64,000 bases of DNA from Crossiella equi (GTDB taxonomy: Bacteria > Actinomycetota > Actinomycetes > Mycobacteriales > Pseudonocardiaceae): NCBI RefSeq assembly GCF_017876755.1, contig NZ_JAGIOO010000001.1, forward strand, positions 7,177,786 through 7,241,785, given 5' to 3'. Position numbers and translations under genes: made by a program. Shown here piece after piece: positions 7,986-16,935 of the stretch (within the stretch, counting starts at the first letter, position 1; each line of letters begins with the position of its first letter). The notes beneath the pieces are model-generated. The model was given only the letters and a program-made list of their open reading frames with translations, had not been told where the DNA came from and made no database searches.

Positions 7986-10421
7986 GTGGGCGGTGTGTTC
8001 GTCAACTACCGGAACGAGGACGAGCCGTGGGTGGCGGCTCTGATCGATCTCTACCTGTCCGGCCGGTTCGGGCGTGGACAGGTGTTCCGCGCCAGTCGCT
8101 CCGTGGGGCCCGGCGACTTCCAGCCGCAGCTCGTGCGCCGGGTTCGGGACTCGTCGGTGCTGCTCGCCGTGATCGGCCGCGCGTGGGCGGATCCGGCGGC
8201 GGGTGGCCGGCGGCTGCGGGATTCCGAGGACTGGGTGCGCCGTGAGATCGAGATGGCCTTCGAGTCGGGAGTCGAGGTCATCCCGGTCCTGGTCGACACG
8301 GAGATGCCCCGCCCCAGGTTGCTGCCGAACTCGTTGCACCCACTGGTTGTGCGCAACTACACCAGGCTGCACCGGCGCACCGTGGACGACGATCTCGCAC
8401 GACTGGCCCGCATGGTCGAGGAGGTCGCGCCCGAACTGGCGTTCTTCGACCTGGTCGACCGACGTCGTCGGCCACCGCTGCCGGGACCGCCCAGCGCGCT
8501 GCTCGACCCGCACCGCGCGCTGGTGGACTTCCAGGACCGGGACGGCGTGGTGCCGGACCTGGAGAGCTGGTGCCTCTCCCCGTCCGAACCGCCGGTCCTT
8601 TTGACCGGGGCCGGTGGCGCCGGCAAGACCCGCGCAGCGGTGGAGTTGTGCGAGCGGATGTCGGCTCGTGGCTGGCTCGCCGGCTTCGTCTCGCCGACGA
8701 TGCCGACCAAAGCCTTGCGGCAACTGGATTCGGCGCTCGGTCCGGCGCTGCTGGTGTTCGACCGGGCTGAGACCCGCACCGCCCAGCTCGCGGCAGCGCT
8801 GTCCGCCGCGGCGCGCAGGCCGGAGGACGGGCGGCGGGTCGCCGTGCTCGCCTTGGCGCGCTCGACCGGCGACTGGTTCGAGCAGTTAGTCGACACCGAT
8901 GGGTACGGGTCGCCGGCGCCCTACTTGTCCGTGCGCGAGGTGCCCACCCCGCCGGGTGGCCGACCCGAGTTCGAAGCTGCTCACCGGGCTTTCGCGGCGG
9001 TGGTAGGGACGTCGGTGGCAGTCGGGGACGTACCCACCTTTCCGACCGCACTGGACGCGCACGAAGCAGCTTTGGCAGAGGTGCACGGCACAGCCGTGGG
9101 CGACCTGCTGCGCCTCGAACACCAGTACTGGGACGCCACCGCCGCCGTCCACCATCTGGCCGACCCCCATCCCGCGCGGTTCACGCAGGTGGTCGCCGCC
9201 GCCTGCCTGTTCGGGGCGCGGGACGACGCCGCGGCGCTGGACACGTTACGCATGCTGCCGACCTTCGCCGACGCGGGCCCGGACGTGGTGCGGCGGTACG
9301 CGGATTGGGCCCGCGAGCTATACCCCGGTACCGGCTCGCTCAACCCGATGGCGTCGAGCCGCCTGGCGGAGGCGCACTTCACCAGGGCGCTGACCAGGAA
9401 CCCGGAACTGCTGGACCTGTTGCCCGCGGTCAGCGCCGAACAGGCGGTGCGGGCCCTCACCGTGTTGACCGCCCCAGCGTCGGCGCACCCCGAGTGGGTG
9501 GCGCGGCTGGGCGCTACAATCGCGGCCGCTCCTGCTCGGCTCGTCCCGCCGGCGGTCGTCGCCGTGGCGGCGGTACCCGAACCCGACGCTCTCTTGGTGG
9601 CTGTGTCCGGGTGCCTGTCGGCGCTGGGCGGCGAGGACCTCGACGTGGTTGCCGAGGCGTTGCCGCGCCGCAGCCTGGCCCTCGGCCCCTTCGCGCTGGA
9701 GGTGGAGTGGCGGGCCTGGCAAGCCCACCGGGACGGACCGGACCGGGACCGGGCTTCTCGCCTGGCCCTCCGTTTCGCCGCGCGAGCCGCGTACCTGCGC
9801 GTCCGGCGGGACGACGCGGTCTCGGCGGCACTGGGCCAAGTCGAGTCGACTTCGCCTGCCATGTCGGCCGAAGCGTGGGCAGTGCTGGCGTTGCTATACG
9901 AGGGCGACCGCTCCGTCGCGGCGGGTGCTCTCGCCGTGGCGCGTTTCCTGGAACTGGGCGCGCCACACCGTGCGCAGTACGCCATCGCACTGCACAACCA
10001 GGCGGTGCGGCTGCGTGTCGCGGGGCGCGAGCCCGAGGCGGCCCGGCACGCGCGCCGCGCTGAGGAGCTGGCCCGAGAACTAGTCGCCCGCGACCGGCGG
10101 GCGCACCTGTCGCTGCTGGCGGACGTGCTGGACAACCTGGCGGCCACCACCGGTGACGCGGCGGTCGCGTTCGAGGCGCTGGAGCACCGCCGCGACTTGG
10201 CGTGCAGCCGGAACGACGCCTACCTCGCCCCGTACGCGGGCACTCTGAACACGCTCGGCAGGCTGCTGCTCGACCACGATCCCGGTGCCGCTCGCCGCCA
10301 CCTGTTGGAGGCGAGTTCGCGGTTCGAGGCGCTGAACCGTCGCCACCCCGGGCACTTCGACCGCGAACTCGATGTGGTGGCCAGCAACCTGGAGGCGCTG
10401 GAGGGAACCGTGGATGGCTGA
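7986..10421 (+). CDS. TIR-NTPase-helical-repeat STAND protein (TIR-B)
   Basis: 811 residues from a GTG at 7986 preceded by GGAGG. Residues 1-150 are a TIR domain (VFVNYRNED, FRASRSVGPGDF, DSEDWVRREIEMAF). A canonical Walker A GAGGAGKT lies at about residues 208-215, with a probable Walker B ALLVFDRAE near 255. The C-terminal 450 residues are Ala/Leu-rich helical repeats of TPR type (for example HNQAVRLRVAGREPEAARHA). This is the usual effector-NTPase-sensor layout of bacterial STAND immunity proteins. TIR-A shares the TIR signature but lacks the P-loop, so TIR-B may be the active NTPase of the pair. The next gene's ATG at 10414 overlaps this stop, which implies translational coupling. Confidence 0.8.
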   Translation: MGGVFVNYRNEDEPWVAALIDLYLSGRFGRGQVFRASRSVGPGDFQPQLVRRVRDSSVLLAVIGRAWADPAAGGRRLRDSEDWVRREIEMAFESGVEVIPVLVDTEMPRPRLLPNSLHPLVVRNYTRLHRRTVDDDLARLARMVEEVAPELAFFDLVDRRRRPPLPGPPSALLDPHRALVDFQDRDGVVPDLESWCLSPSEPPVLLTGAGGAGKTRAAVELCERMSARGWLAGFVSPTMPTKALRQLDSALGPALLVFDRAETRTAQLAAALSAAARRPEDGRRVAVLALARSTGDWFEQLVDTDGYGSPAPYLSVREVPTPPGGRPEFEAAHRAFAAVVGTSVAVGDVPTFPTALDAHEAALAEVHGTAVGDLLRLEHQYWDATAAVHHLADPHPARFTQVVAAACLFGARDDAAALDTLRMLPTFADAGPDVVRRYADWARELYPGTGSLNPMASSRLAEAHFTRALTRNPELLDLLPAVSAEQAVRALTVLTAPASAHPEWVARLGATIAAAPARLVPPAVVAVAAVPEPDALLVAVSGCLSALGGEDLDVVAEALPRRSLALGPFALEVEWRAWQAHRDGPDRDRASRLALRFAARAAYLRVRRDDAVSAALGQVESTSPAMSAEAWAVLALLYEGDRSVAAGALAVARFLELGAPHRAQYAIALHNQAVRLRVAGREPEAARHARRAEELARELVARDRRAHLSLLADVLDNLAATTGDAAVAFEALEHRRDLACSRNDAYLAPYAGTLNTLGRLLLDHDPGAARRHLLEASSRFEALNRRHPGHFDRELDVVASNLEALEGTVDG

Positions 10422-11905
10422 CGACCACCTCGCTCGACTACTGTCGATGACCCCGTCGGCGGATCCGGCCAGTTCACCCACACCGAGGGCGCGCGCGTCC
10501 GCCTGGATAGCGCGCTCGCCTACCTCCCCGGCGGCCCGCTGGTCGACTTCCTCGATGCTGCGCGTAAGACGCACGAGACGTTCGCGACCTACTCCAGCGC
10601 CGCGACGGTCGAGGCCGACCACGGGTCAGCCGGTCGACTGCTCGACGCCTACCCGTCCTACGCGTCCCTGCACGCGGGAGTGGTCGAGGTGCTTGCTGGG
10701 GTTGCCGGTGTGAACCGCAAGTTGGCCGTCGTCCCGGCGCTTGCCATGGTGTGCATGCGGACCCCGGTCCTCCAGGTCGCGGTCGACCGCAGCCTCGACG
10801 CGATCTCGCTCGCCGACGTCCGCTCAGCCGACCTACCCGATCGCCGGTGGGCACGGCTGCTCAGCGGCGGGCCGGCGTTGGCGCTACGCATCGCCCAAGC
10901 CGCAGACTCCACCGTCGCCAGCAGCTTCGGCCACGACCTGCTGGACGCCGACATCGCGGATGCACCGCTGGCCACGACGTCCACCACCGAGCACGACGAA
11001 CACTGGCAGGCGTGGGAGATTGCGGCATACGACCAGGCGCGGCGCAAACTGCCCTGTGCCGCCGTACTCGACTACAGCGGCCACCGGGAAGGCGCTGCCA
11101 TAACGGCGCTCGTGCCTGGTCTGCTCCTGTGTGGTGTCGAGGAAGACGAAGCACTGCTCGACGACTTCGCGCTCAGGGTGGCGCTAATCCAGCAGATGAG
11201 CCACGACTTACAGGAGCTGGAGTGGCTTTCCGGCACGGGTGCTGTCCCTGCCGGTCGACCGCGTGGTCGCCGCCGCCGCGGGCGACACGGTGATCAACGG
11301 CGTGCCTCACCTGTTAGTCCACGTCCGGCAGTCCGCAGCGCTGGCGGAGCAGTACGACTGAACCGGGTAGCCGCCCGACGGCGGCCTGGTGCTCGCGGTG
11401 CGCTCGGTCGACGCCGACGGCACTGTTCTGCACCGGATCGTCGATTCCGTCGCGAAACTGCACGAGATCGCCGACGGGTGGGGATTCCGCGGCCCGATCG
11501 TGTGCTGCGTGATGACGTCCTGCTTGGCCGACGCCCGGTGGCGGGAGGAGTGGTTCGCGGAGCTGCCCTGCGTCAACGCCGTGCTGATCGACACGGAGGT
11601 CGAGCGGTTCCTCCCCAGCTGGCGCGCAGGATGTGTCCCGGTGCGGGCGACGAGGCTGCTGCTCGACGACCCGTCGCGTTCGGCGGCGGTGGTGCTGCGG
11701 TTGGCGGGCAACTGGCACTCGTGGCTCGCGGCGGGCGACCGGATCACCACCACCCTGCTGCTCGGCCAGTTCCGCGCCTCTCGGTGGTGCGTTCACGGAG
11801 ACAACACTGACGGACGCGGAGATGGAGGACGCTCGTGCCGCCGCCTTGCACCTGTTGCGCACGGAATCCTACGTCGATTTCTCAGGACTGAAGGAGCGAG
11901 GGTGA
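10414..11905 (+). pseudogene. Decayed paralogue of the accessory protein X1 (X2)
   Basis: The ATG at 10414 overlaps the stop of TIR-B (ATGGCTGA), but the frame is soon lost. Homology to X1 resumes in another frame from about 10437 (DDPVGGSGQFTHTEGARV, later LDAYPSYASLHAGVVEVLAG and SLDAISLADVRSADLPDRR). It shifts again near 11220 (SGFPARVLSLPVDRVV, matching AGPLPARVL in X1). This frame is broken by TGA at 11359-11361 and TAG at 11368-11370, exactly where X1 reads YTWEPGSRPP. A further shift near 11790 leads to the end GGAFTETTLTDAEM...GLKERG and the TGA at 11905. Three frameshifts and two nonsense codons make an inactive gene. The HESHH motif of X1 is also missing (HTEGA). Confidence 0.75.
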
Positions 11906-12450
11906 CCAAGAAGAACGACGATAGGTTCGACGCGTTGCTCAAGAAGGCGGGAGTGCCGCACGAGCGGGTCCGCCGGCCGGACCTGGAGCGGGTCGCGGAG
12001 GGCGTGCGCAGTCCGGGCGGGGACGACTTCATCGAGGCGACCGCGAAGATGTCCAGTCTGGAGTGGGACAGCGGGGATAGCCGCCCGGAGGGCTACCTCG
12101 AGCTGCACGCTGACGAGTGGAGTATCGACCTGGGGACAGCACGCAACAAGGAGGCCGTCGCCTGGGCGCTGGTGGCCTCCGTGCTTGTGCGTGAGCACGT
12201 GGCGAACAACTCCATCACCTGGTTGGCGCGGTTGCTGCCCGCGATCGGCGAACTGTCGGTCACCGACGTCGCCGGCCGAGTCGGGGCGGTCCTGCGGATC
12301 AACGCCACCGAGGTACCCGCGACGCTGGCGAAGGTGGTCCACCCGCTCGACTTCGCGGACTTCGTCGCATCAGCTGGGCTGGCGGCTCGGACCGGCGTGG
12401 AGGTCGAGGTCACCGACGGCGTGCGGTTGCGGATCGGGGTGGCCGGGTGA
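11902..12450 (+). CDS. Conserved-looking 182-residue protein at end of TIR operon
   Basis: The start GTG at 11902 overlaps the TGA of the preceding pseudogene (GTGA), so it belonged to the same transcriptional unit. The protein begins [20 protein letters not shown] and has a Lys/Asp-rich N-terminus, a central helical part ([20 protein letters not shown]) and a beta-rich C-terminus ([18 protein letters not shown]). No family is recognised and no membrane segment or catalytic motif is visible. The stop at 12450 again overlaps a GTG (12447) that opens a short frame ([20 protein letters not shown]), which soon runs into foreign sequence. The operon therefore seems to have been cut at that point. 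Confidence 0.6.
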   Translation: MTKKNDDRFDALLKKAGVPHERVRRPDLERVAEGVRSPGGDDFIEATAKMSSLEWDSGDSRPEGYLELHADEWSIDLGTARNKEAVAWALVASVLVREHVANNSITWLARLLPAIGELSVTDVAGRVGAVLRINATEVPATLAKVVHPLDFADFVASAGLAARTGVEVEVTDGVRLRIGVAG

Positions 12451-12526
12451 GCGCCGACTACCCGGCTGCGCTGCTGTTCTCGGGCGACGGCGGCACCGAC
12501 TCCGGACTCTGCCAACCAGGGAGGTT

Positions 12527-12782
12527 CGAGTTGCGACCCTGGTCCACTTGGCCGCCCGGCACCGGCTCGTGCTCACCGTCGAGGACGGCCTGCAGCACGG
12601 TGGCGTCGGTAGCGGCCTCGCGGAGGCCTGCACCGAGGCCGGAATCGACACCCCGGTGCACAACCTCGGCCTTCCCACGGAAGTTCATCCCACACGGAGA
12701 ACGAGCGGCTCTGCTGGCCGATCACGGCTTGGACGGCACGGGCATCGCTCAGTCGATCCGCGCCCACCTGGACCGCTCCCTG
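12527..12782 (+). pseudogene. dxs: 3' fragment of a 1-deoxy-D-xylulose-5-phosphate synthase gene
   Basis: The frame reads [20 protein letters not shown] then [20 protein letters not shown], the C-terminal transketolase-type domain of DXS. A frameshift near 12680 moves the match to [20 protein letters not shown] and [13 protein letters not shown], the usual DXS C-terminus. Only about the last 80 residues of a roughly 640-residue enzyme are present, with no start. DXS makes the first intermediate of the MEP isoprenoid pathway. The fragment sits directly upstream of an ispG fragment. Confidence 0.75.
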
Positions 12783-12838
12783 GCTCCCGCGCTGCGCAGC
12801 ATTGGAAAATCTGCGATGGGGACGCCAGCCAGCTGGGC

Positions 12839-13066
12839 ATGCCAAGCTCACCGCAGCCAGTCCTCGCGCCCCGTCGCAAGACCCGTCAGCTCATGGTGGA
12901 CAAGGTGGGTGTGGGCAGTGACCACCCCGTCTCCATCCAGTCCATGACCACCACCGTCACCTCCGACGTCAACGCCACGCTGCAGCAGATCGCCGAACTC
13001 ACCGCGGCGGGCTGCGACAGCGTGCGCGTGGCCTGCCCCTCGCAGGAGGGTCCGGACACCGGGGCT
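12839..13066 (+). pseudogene. ispG: 5' fragment of ispG (HMB-PP synthase)
   Basis: From an ATG at 12839 the frame reads [20 protein letters not shown], then [20 protein letters not shown] and [20 protein letters not shown], the N-terminus of actinobacterial IspG (GcpE), an Fe-S enzyme of the MEP pathway. The similarity stops at about 13055, after some 70 residues of an expected 380 or so; the catalytic Cys motifs of the C-terminus are absent. With the dxs fragment upstream it forms a dxs-ispG remnant, not a working pathway gene. Confidence 0.8.
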
Positions 13067-13247
13067 GACCGAATTGTTGACCGCCGATCAGCTCGCCGAG
13101 ATCAACTCCGCGCACCAGCTTCTGCTGACCCGGCAGGTGCCGCGCCGGGCGCCGTCTGCCGCGCCGGAGCCCGCCAGGACGCGCCGGGCGGACTTCCGCC
13201 ACTTCGAGGGTAACTCGATCGGCCTAACCCCGCCGGATAGCGCCTGA
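13067..13247 (+). pseudogene. Unidentified C-terminal coding fragment
   Basis: Just after the ispG match, a different frame reads [20 protein letters not shown] and ends [17 protein letters not shown] before TGA at 13245-13247. Codon use is typical of coding DNA but there is no start. It looks like the 3' tail of a gene joined to ispG by deletion; its family is not recognised. Confidence 0.3.
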
Positions 13248-13347
13248 TAAACGAGCATCGCTCGTGGACTGGTCGCTCGCTGGGCGAGACCTTCCGCTGC
13301 TTCTCCCAGTCCATGTCTCGTTGTGCGCGGCCCTGCTCATTTGCGGG

Positions 13348-13384
13348 GAGGGCGCCGGAAAGTCTTAAGTAATCCGGCGCCCTC
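13348..13384. terminator. Hairpin terminator between ispG remnant and crp-type gene
   Basis: GAGGGCGCCGGA at 13348-13359 pairs perfectly with TCCGGCGCCCTC at 13373-13384 (12-bp stem, 13-nt loop). It lies directly after the stop of the minus-strand regulator at 13393 and could act in both directions. Confidence 0.7.
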
Positions 13385-13392
13385 AATATTGC

Positions 13393-14130
13393 CTACAAAC
13401 TGCGCCGAGCTTCCGTGGCTCGACGAGTCATTGCGTCAGGCTGCAATATCAGAACTTCCCGGCGGTCTATCTTGATCCATTCGCGGTCGATGAATTCTCG
13501 CAGGATCAGGCTTGCAGTGACCCTTGTAACACCGATCAAGGCGGCCAGCTCTCCCTGAGTTATTCGCAGGACATTAGAACTGCGATCCCGATGGGGAGAG
13601 TCAACTCTTCGCCACAGGTTGATCAATTTTTTGGCTAGCCTTCCCGAGGCGTCCATCTGAACTAGATCTCCAACACCTTCCTCGGCCTCCCTTATTCTTC
13701 TTGTCAAGTGTCGAGCTATCCGAAAAGAAATATCTGCCTCGTTGCGCATCCATATCTTGAGCGTCGATGAATAAATGCTAGCTGTGGTGACAAAAGTATT
13801 CGCAATGGCTGTCGTACCTGTCCCCCCTGGCTCGATAAATAGGTATCCATTTATTAGATCTCCGGGGCCAATAAAACTCAGCGTGCCCCCAGGTTGATCC
13901 TCATCTGTTGAGATCAGCTTTACTATCCCAGAGTTCACCAATCGAACTCGAACGTCGATCTCGCCTTGTGTGCACAACTCTGATCCAGCCGGAAAACTCT
14001 CGATCCTAATCTCCTTCAGGAATTCGGAAGCCCGTTCTTTCTCCAAGCCGCTGATCAGCCAGGATGCTTCTGGGGTAAGGACGGCAGTTGAGCTAGTCGA
14101 GACATCGTCACTTCCAGTTGTCATAGTCAC
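13393..14130 (-). CDS. Crp/Fnr-family transcriptional regulator
   Basis: 245 residues from GTG 14130, or 243 from ATG 14124. The N-terminal cyclic-nucleotide-binding-like beta-barrel covers about residues 20-140 (LSFIGPGDLINGYLF). The C-terminal winged helix covers about 155-235, with recognition region QGELAALIGVTRVTASLILR. The ligand is unknown; the cNMP phosphate-binding RxS pattern is not evident. The gene is visibly less GC-rich than its neighbours, suggesting transfer. An inverted repeat CCCTGG-N4-CCAGGG at 14130-14145 overlaps the start region and could be an autoregulatory operator. A 131-bp degraded copy of the HTH part lies at 46864-46994. Confidence 0.85.
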   Translation of the reverse strand: MTMTTGSDDVSTSSTAVLTPEASWLISGLEKERASEFLKEIRIESFPAGSELCTQGEIDVRVRLVNSGIVKLISTDEDQPGGTLSFIGPGDLINGYLFIEPGGTGTTAIANTFVTTASIYSSTLKIWMRNEADISFRIARHLTRRIREAEEGVGDLVQMDASGRLAKKLINLWRRVDSPHRDRSSNVLRITQGELAALIGVTRVTASLILREFIDREWIKIDRREVLILQPDAMTRRATEARRSL

Positions 14131-14590
14131 CCTGGCTCACCAGGGCTACCCGACACGCGGCCACCGAGCTACGCCTCGGGTAGCTGCCAGGGGATCCCAC
14201 CACCTACCGCGTACCGAAGGAGCTCCCCTGGTGTGGAGCGAGGGGGCAGCCCGCAGCAGTAAGCCGGCAACGCGCACTGCGCAGCTGTCCTGGAACGAGT
14301 CCCCGGCCAGCCCGCGGACCGAGTCCCAGGTAACGCGCTGTGGCTGCTCTTGTGTGCCCGTCCGCTGTCTTCGGCAGCCGATTTGCGTGTGCTCTGGACA
14401 TCGCTGGCCGCGTGCCGTCGATCCTCACTTCAAGGACTCAGCCGTTATCCTGAGCCAAGAACGTTGAAGCGCGATGGGCGCGAAGTACAGCAGAAAAGTA
14501 CAGCAGCGTCAGTGACCGTCTTTAGCTTCCGGTGACCGATAGCAACGCGCTGACCTCGTAAAAGACTGTCGGTGACCCTATTGCCGTTAA
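14131..14590. other. Gene-free stretch upstream of the crp-type gene and att site
   Basis: About 460 bp with no convincing coding frame and no recognisable 5' half of the tRNA whose 3' end begins at 14591. It probably holds the regulator's promoter and the DNA flanking the integration site. Confidence 0.4.
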
Positions 14591-14634
14591 TTCACACCGA
14601 AGGGGTCACTGGTTCAATCCCAGTATCGCCCACC
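14591..14634 (+). repeat. att site: 3' part of tRNA-Val(CAC), left copy
   Basis: The 44 nt run from the anticodon loop TTCACAC (anticodon CAC) through stem CGAAG, variable loop and T arm (CTGGTTCAATCCCAG) to acceptor end TATCGCCCACC. The 5' half of the tRNA is absent, so this is an attachment-site remnant, not a working tRNA. An identical 44-nt copy lies at 48468-48511 in the same orientation. The sequence beyond the repeat, through the end of the integrase gene, is also nearly identical between the two sites. Confidence 0.75.
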
Positions 14635-14748
14635 GCTGGTTTTACCTGGTCACATGGCCTGTCGACGATCTTGTCGGCAGGCCGTTGATCGTTTCGGGGA
14701 GCATCTGGGGAGCAGGGCCTGCTGACCACCTTCGCGAATCCGAAGGGG

Positions 14749-15894
14749 TCACGCCGCATCCGGCTCATCCACCGGCCCATGCCGCCACGCCCAGTCGCCA
14801 TGCCGCTCCCACCGTCGCTGCAACGACTCCAGCATCCGCTCGACCATCGGATCGGTGACGTGGGAGTAGTCATCGTCGATGTCCTTGCGCTTGTGCCCCA
14901 TGCGTTCCAGCCGCAGGATGCGGGGCACACGGTCTTCGATCAGCCAGGTCACATGAGTGTGCCGCAGGTCGTGGAAGTGCATCTCCTGGTTGAGCGGTTT
15001 CCACCCCTTCTTCTTATCCCCGGCCAGGGCGGGCCGCCAGGACCTGCGGCGAAAGTTCGACCGCCGGTGCAGCCCCCCGTCAGCCCCGGTGAAGACGAAC
15101 CGCGCGTCGGGGTTGCGTTCCCGGTGTTCGGTCAGCAGTGTCACCAGGAACGGGGGCAGGTGCACCGGCCGTGCGCTGGATGAGGTCTTAGGCGGGCCCA
15201 GCTCCAGCTTCCCGTTCACCTCATGCAAGGCCCCGAACTTGGGGTCAACCTCGATACGGGGCTCCTCCTCGAGGTAGGTGCGGATCCACTGCAACCCGGC
15301 CAGCTCGCCCCAGCGCAGCCCGGTGTAGGCGTCGACGACGGTCATCAGCCCGGCGTCCGGAGCCATCCGCCCAGCCAAGGTGGGGACCTCGGCGGCGGTG
15401 GCGTGGGGCCGCTCGGGCGGGTCATCGAAAGTGATGCGCAGCTTCCGGCACGGGTTGGCCCCAATCAGCCCCTCGTCGACGGCCTCGCCGAGGATCATCG
15501 AGAACAGCACCAGGATGTCCTGCGCGCTCTTGTCGGACAGCTTCGCGCGTAGCTTCTTGTTCACCCATCCCTTCACCTCGATGCGCGCGATGTCACCCAG
15601 CGCGGTGCCGGACCAGAGCGGCAGGATGTGGTTGCGGATGTGGGAGTCATAGGTCGTCCACGTCACCTCGGCAACGTGGTGCGCGTCGCTCCACTGGCGG
15701 ATCCACTCATCGATCGTGGTCTGAGCCAGCCGGGGATCGACGAACCGGTGCCGACGTTGATCGGACTCGATGTCGGCGGCACGGTTCTCCGCCTCGTTCC
15801 GGTCGGCGAAGCCAGGCTCGGTGAAGAGTGTTCCGTCGTCCAGGCGGTAGCGGACCCGGAACCCGTCCCCGCGTTTTTCTACCCACGCCATCAT
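14749..15894 (-). CDS. int: Tyrosine recombinase (integrase) of an integrative element
   Basis: About 381 residues. The ATG at 15894 has AGGGAG 5 nt upstream; a GTG at 15912 is also possible. An N-terminal SAM-like core-binding domain lies around residues 65-155. In the catalytic domain the Arg is in AYTGLRWGELAGLQ, HxxR in MHFHDLRHTHVTWLI, the second His region in RMGHKRKDIDDDYSHV, and the Tyr nucleophile is probably in DDDYSHV. It is encoded beside its att site, as in actinobacterial AICE-like elements, and transcribed toward it. Xis lies upstream. A truncated, frameshifted second copy lies at 48626-48872. Confidence 0.9.
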   Translation of the reverse strand: MMAWVEKRGDGFRVRYRLDDGTLFTEPGFADRNEAENRAADIESDQRRHRFVDPRLAQTTIDEWIRQWSDAHHVAEVTWTTYDSHIRNHILPLWSGTALGDIARIEVKGWVNKKLRAKLSDKSAQDILVLFSMILGEAVDEGLIGANPCRKLRITFDDPPERPHATAAEVPTLAGRMAPDAGLMTVVDAYTGLRWGELAGLQWIRTYLEEEPRIEVDPKFGALHEVNGKLELGPPKTSSSARPVHLPPFLVTLLTEHRERNPDARFVFTGADGGLHRRSNFRRRSWRPALAGDKKKGWKPLNQEMHFHDLRHTHVTWLIEDRVPRILRLERMGHKRKDIDDDYSHVTDPMVERMLESLQRRWERHGDWAWRHGPVDEPDAA

Positions 15895-15913
15895 CGGCTC
15901 CCTTGCGTACACA

Positions 15914-15956
15914 GTGGATGGTGCCGTGCTGGAATCCGCGGCACGGCACCATCCAC
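15914..15956. promoter_or_regulatory. Perfect 16-bp inverted repeat between xis and int
   Basis: GTGGATGGTGCCGTGC at 15914-15929 and its exact reverse complement at 15941-15956, with an 11-nt spacer. It lies about 20 bp upstream of the integrase start. It could be an operator, an attenuator in an xis-int message, or a recombinase arm site. Confidence 0.5.
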
Positions 15957-16013
15957 GCTCTGTGCACGGAGAAAATCAACCGAACTGTGTTCAGACCTGA
16001 TCACGCCGGCCAG

Positions 16014-16460
16014 TCACTTGGTGGGGCGGCGGGTAGGGGCGTTGATCTGACTGCGGGAGCGGCGATGCCGACGTGGTGAGGTACCGGCTCCAGCTCTCGT
16101 GCCGGTGGCCGCGGGCCGGGCGGCGTCGGCCACGATCCGGTCGATGTCAGCGCGGGAGAAGCGCAGATGCTTGCCCAGGAAGGTGCACGGTACTTGCCGA
16201 CGTGCGGCTTGACGGCGCAGCCACGACTCTCGAATCTGCAGCATCTCCGCTGCCTGAGCCGGGGTGAACAACACCTGAGCCGGTGTACTCGCTAGGCGGT
16301 CATCAGGTGGTGGCTCGTTGTTCGCCGCACTGTCTTGGCTCGGACGGCGGTGCGTGGTGGGTAGCGGCAAGAGTGCCGTCCCTGATGAGGTGGCCACCGT
16401 GCTCGTGGTCGACTCGGCAACCGGCATACCCAGTCCGTGTGTTGGTTCGTAGGTATTCAT
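16014..16460 (-). CDS. Excisionase-like MerR/HTH_17 DNA-binding protein
   Basis: 148 residues from ATG 16460. The N-terminal 65 residues are Pro/Ser/Thr-rich and probably disordered. A helix-turn-helix of the excisionase type spans about residues 65-115 (LFTPAQAAEMLQIRESWLRR, then PCTFLGKHLRFSRADIDRIV). The tail is very basic (SPRRHRRSRSQ). The position directly upstream of int in the same direction is typical of xis, which directs excision of integrated elements. The start could differ, since several upstream in-frame codons are open. Confidence 0.7.
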   Translation of the reverse strand: MNTYEPTHGLGMPVAESTTSTVATSSGTALLPLPTTHRRPSQDSAANNEPPPDDRLASTPAQVLFTPAQAAEMLQIRESWLRRQAARRQVPCTFLGKHLRFSRADIDRIVADAARPAATGTRAGAGTSPRRHRRSRSQINAPTRRPTK

Positions 16461-16930
16461 GCCGTTGCCACTTCCTGCGTGGTTGTCGACCGTTGGTCCG
16501 CATCTGGCCACCCACTGGAGCGGCACTGAATCTGACGGGTGAAGGTCGATCGAGCGTGAGGGGAGCGTCGTTCTTCGAGGCCGCCAGAGCGGTTGGTTCT
16601 GGTCACGTGTGGTCCCTTCGTCAGGCTGGTCGGCGCCTGTCGCTGCGAAGCGCCGTTGACACTCCTGAACTCCGAAATACAGGTCTGTTGGGGACACGGA
16701 GTGGCCAACCTTCTTGAACGGAACGCATCAACCGCGGTAGTGATCTTGGGCATCGGACCGGCGCGACCGACGCGGATCCAGTGAGCGATCTGAGCGCGTC
16801 AGGAAGACGTGCGGGGAGGCTGCGAGCCGCGTGGGATTTCCCTGACGGACAACTCACCCGCTTGTTCATGTGAGCAGCCCAGTCCTGCTTGTGAGTGAGG
16901 AAAGCTAAGGGCGTCGACCCCTACGCTGGC
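16461..16930. other. Gene-free stretch upstream of xis
   Basis: About 470 bp with only short, unconvincing frames on both strands. It must contain the xis promoter. No repeats of note were seen. Confidence 0.35.
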
Positions 16931-16935
16931 AGTGT

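Noticed and set aside
14560-14640. Complete tRNA-Val gene
   Set aside because: Only the 3' half from the anticodon loop is present; no D arm or 5' acceptor strand lies upstream.
14592-14930. Minus-strand frame ending GDTGIEPVTPSV
   Set aside because: It is antisense to the tRNA-Val 3' end; such peptides are a frequent mis-annotation at tRNA attachment sites.
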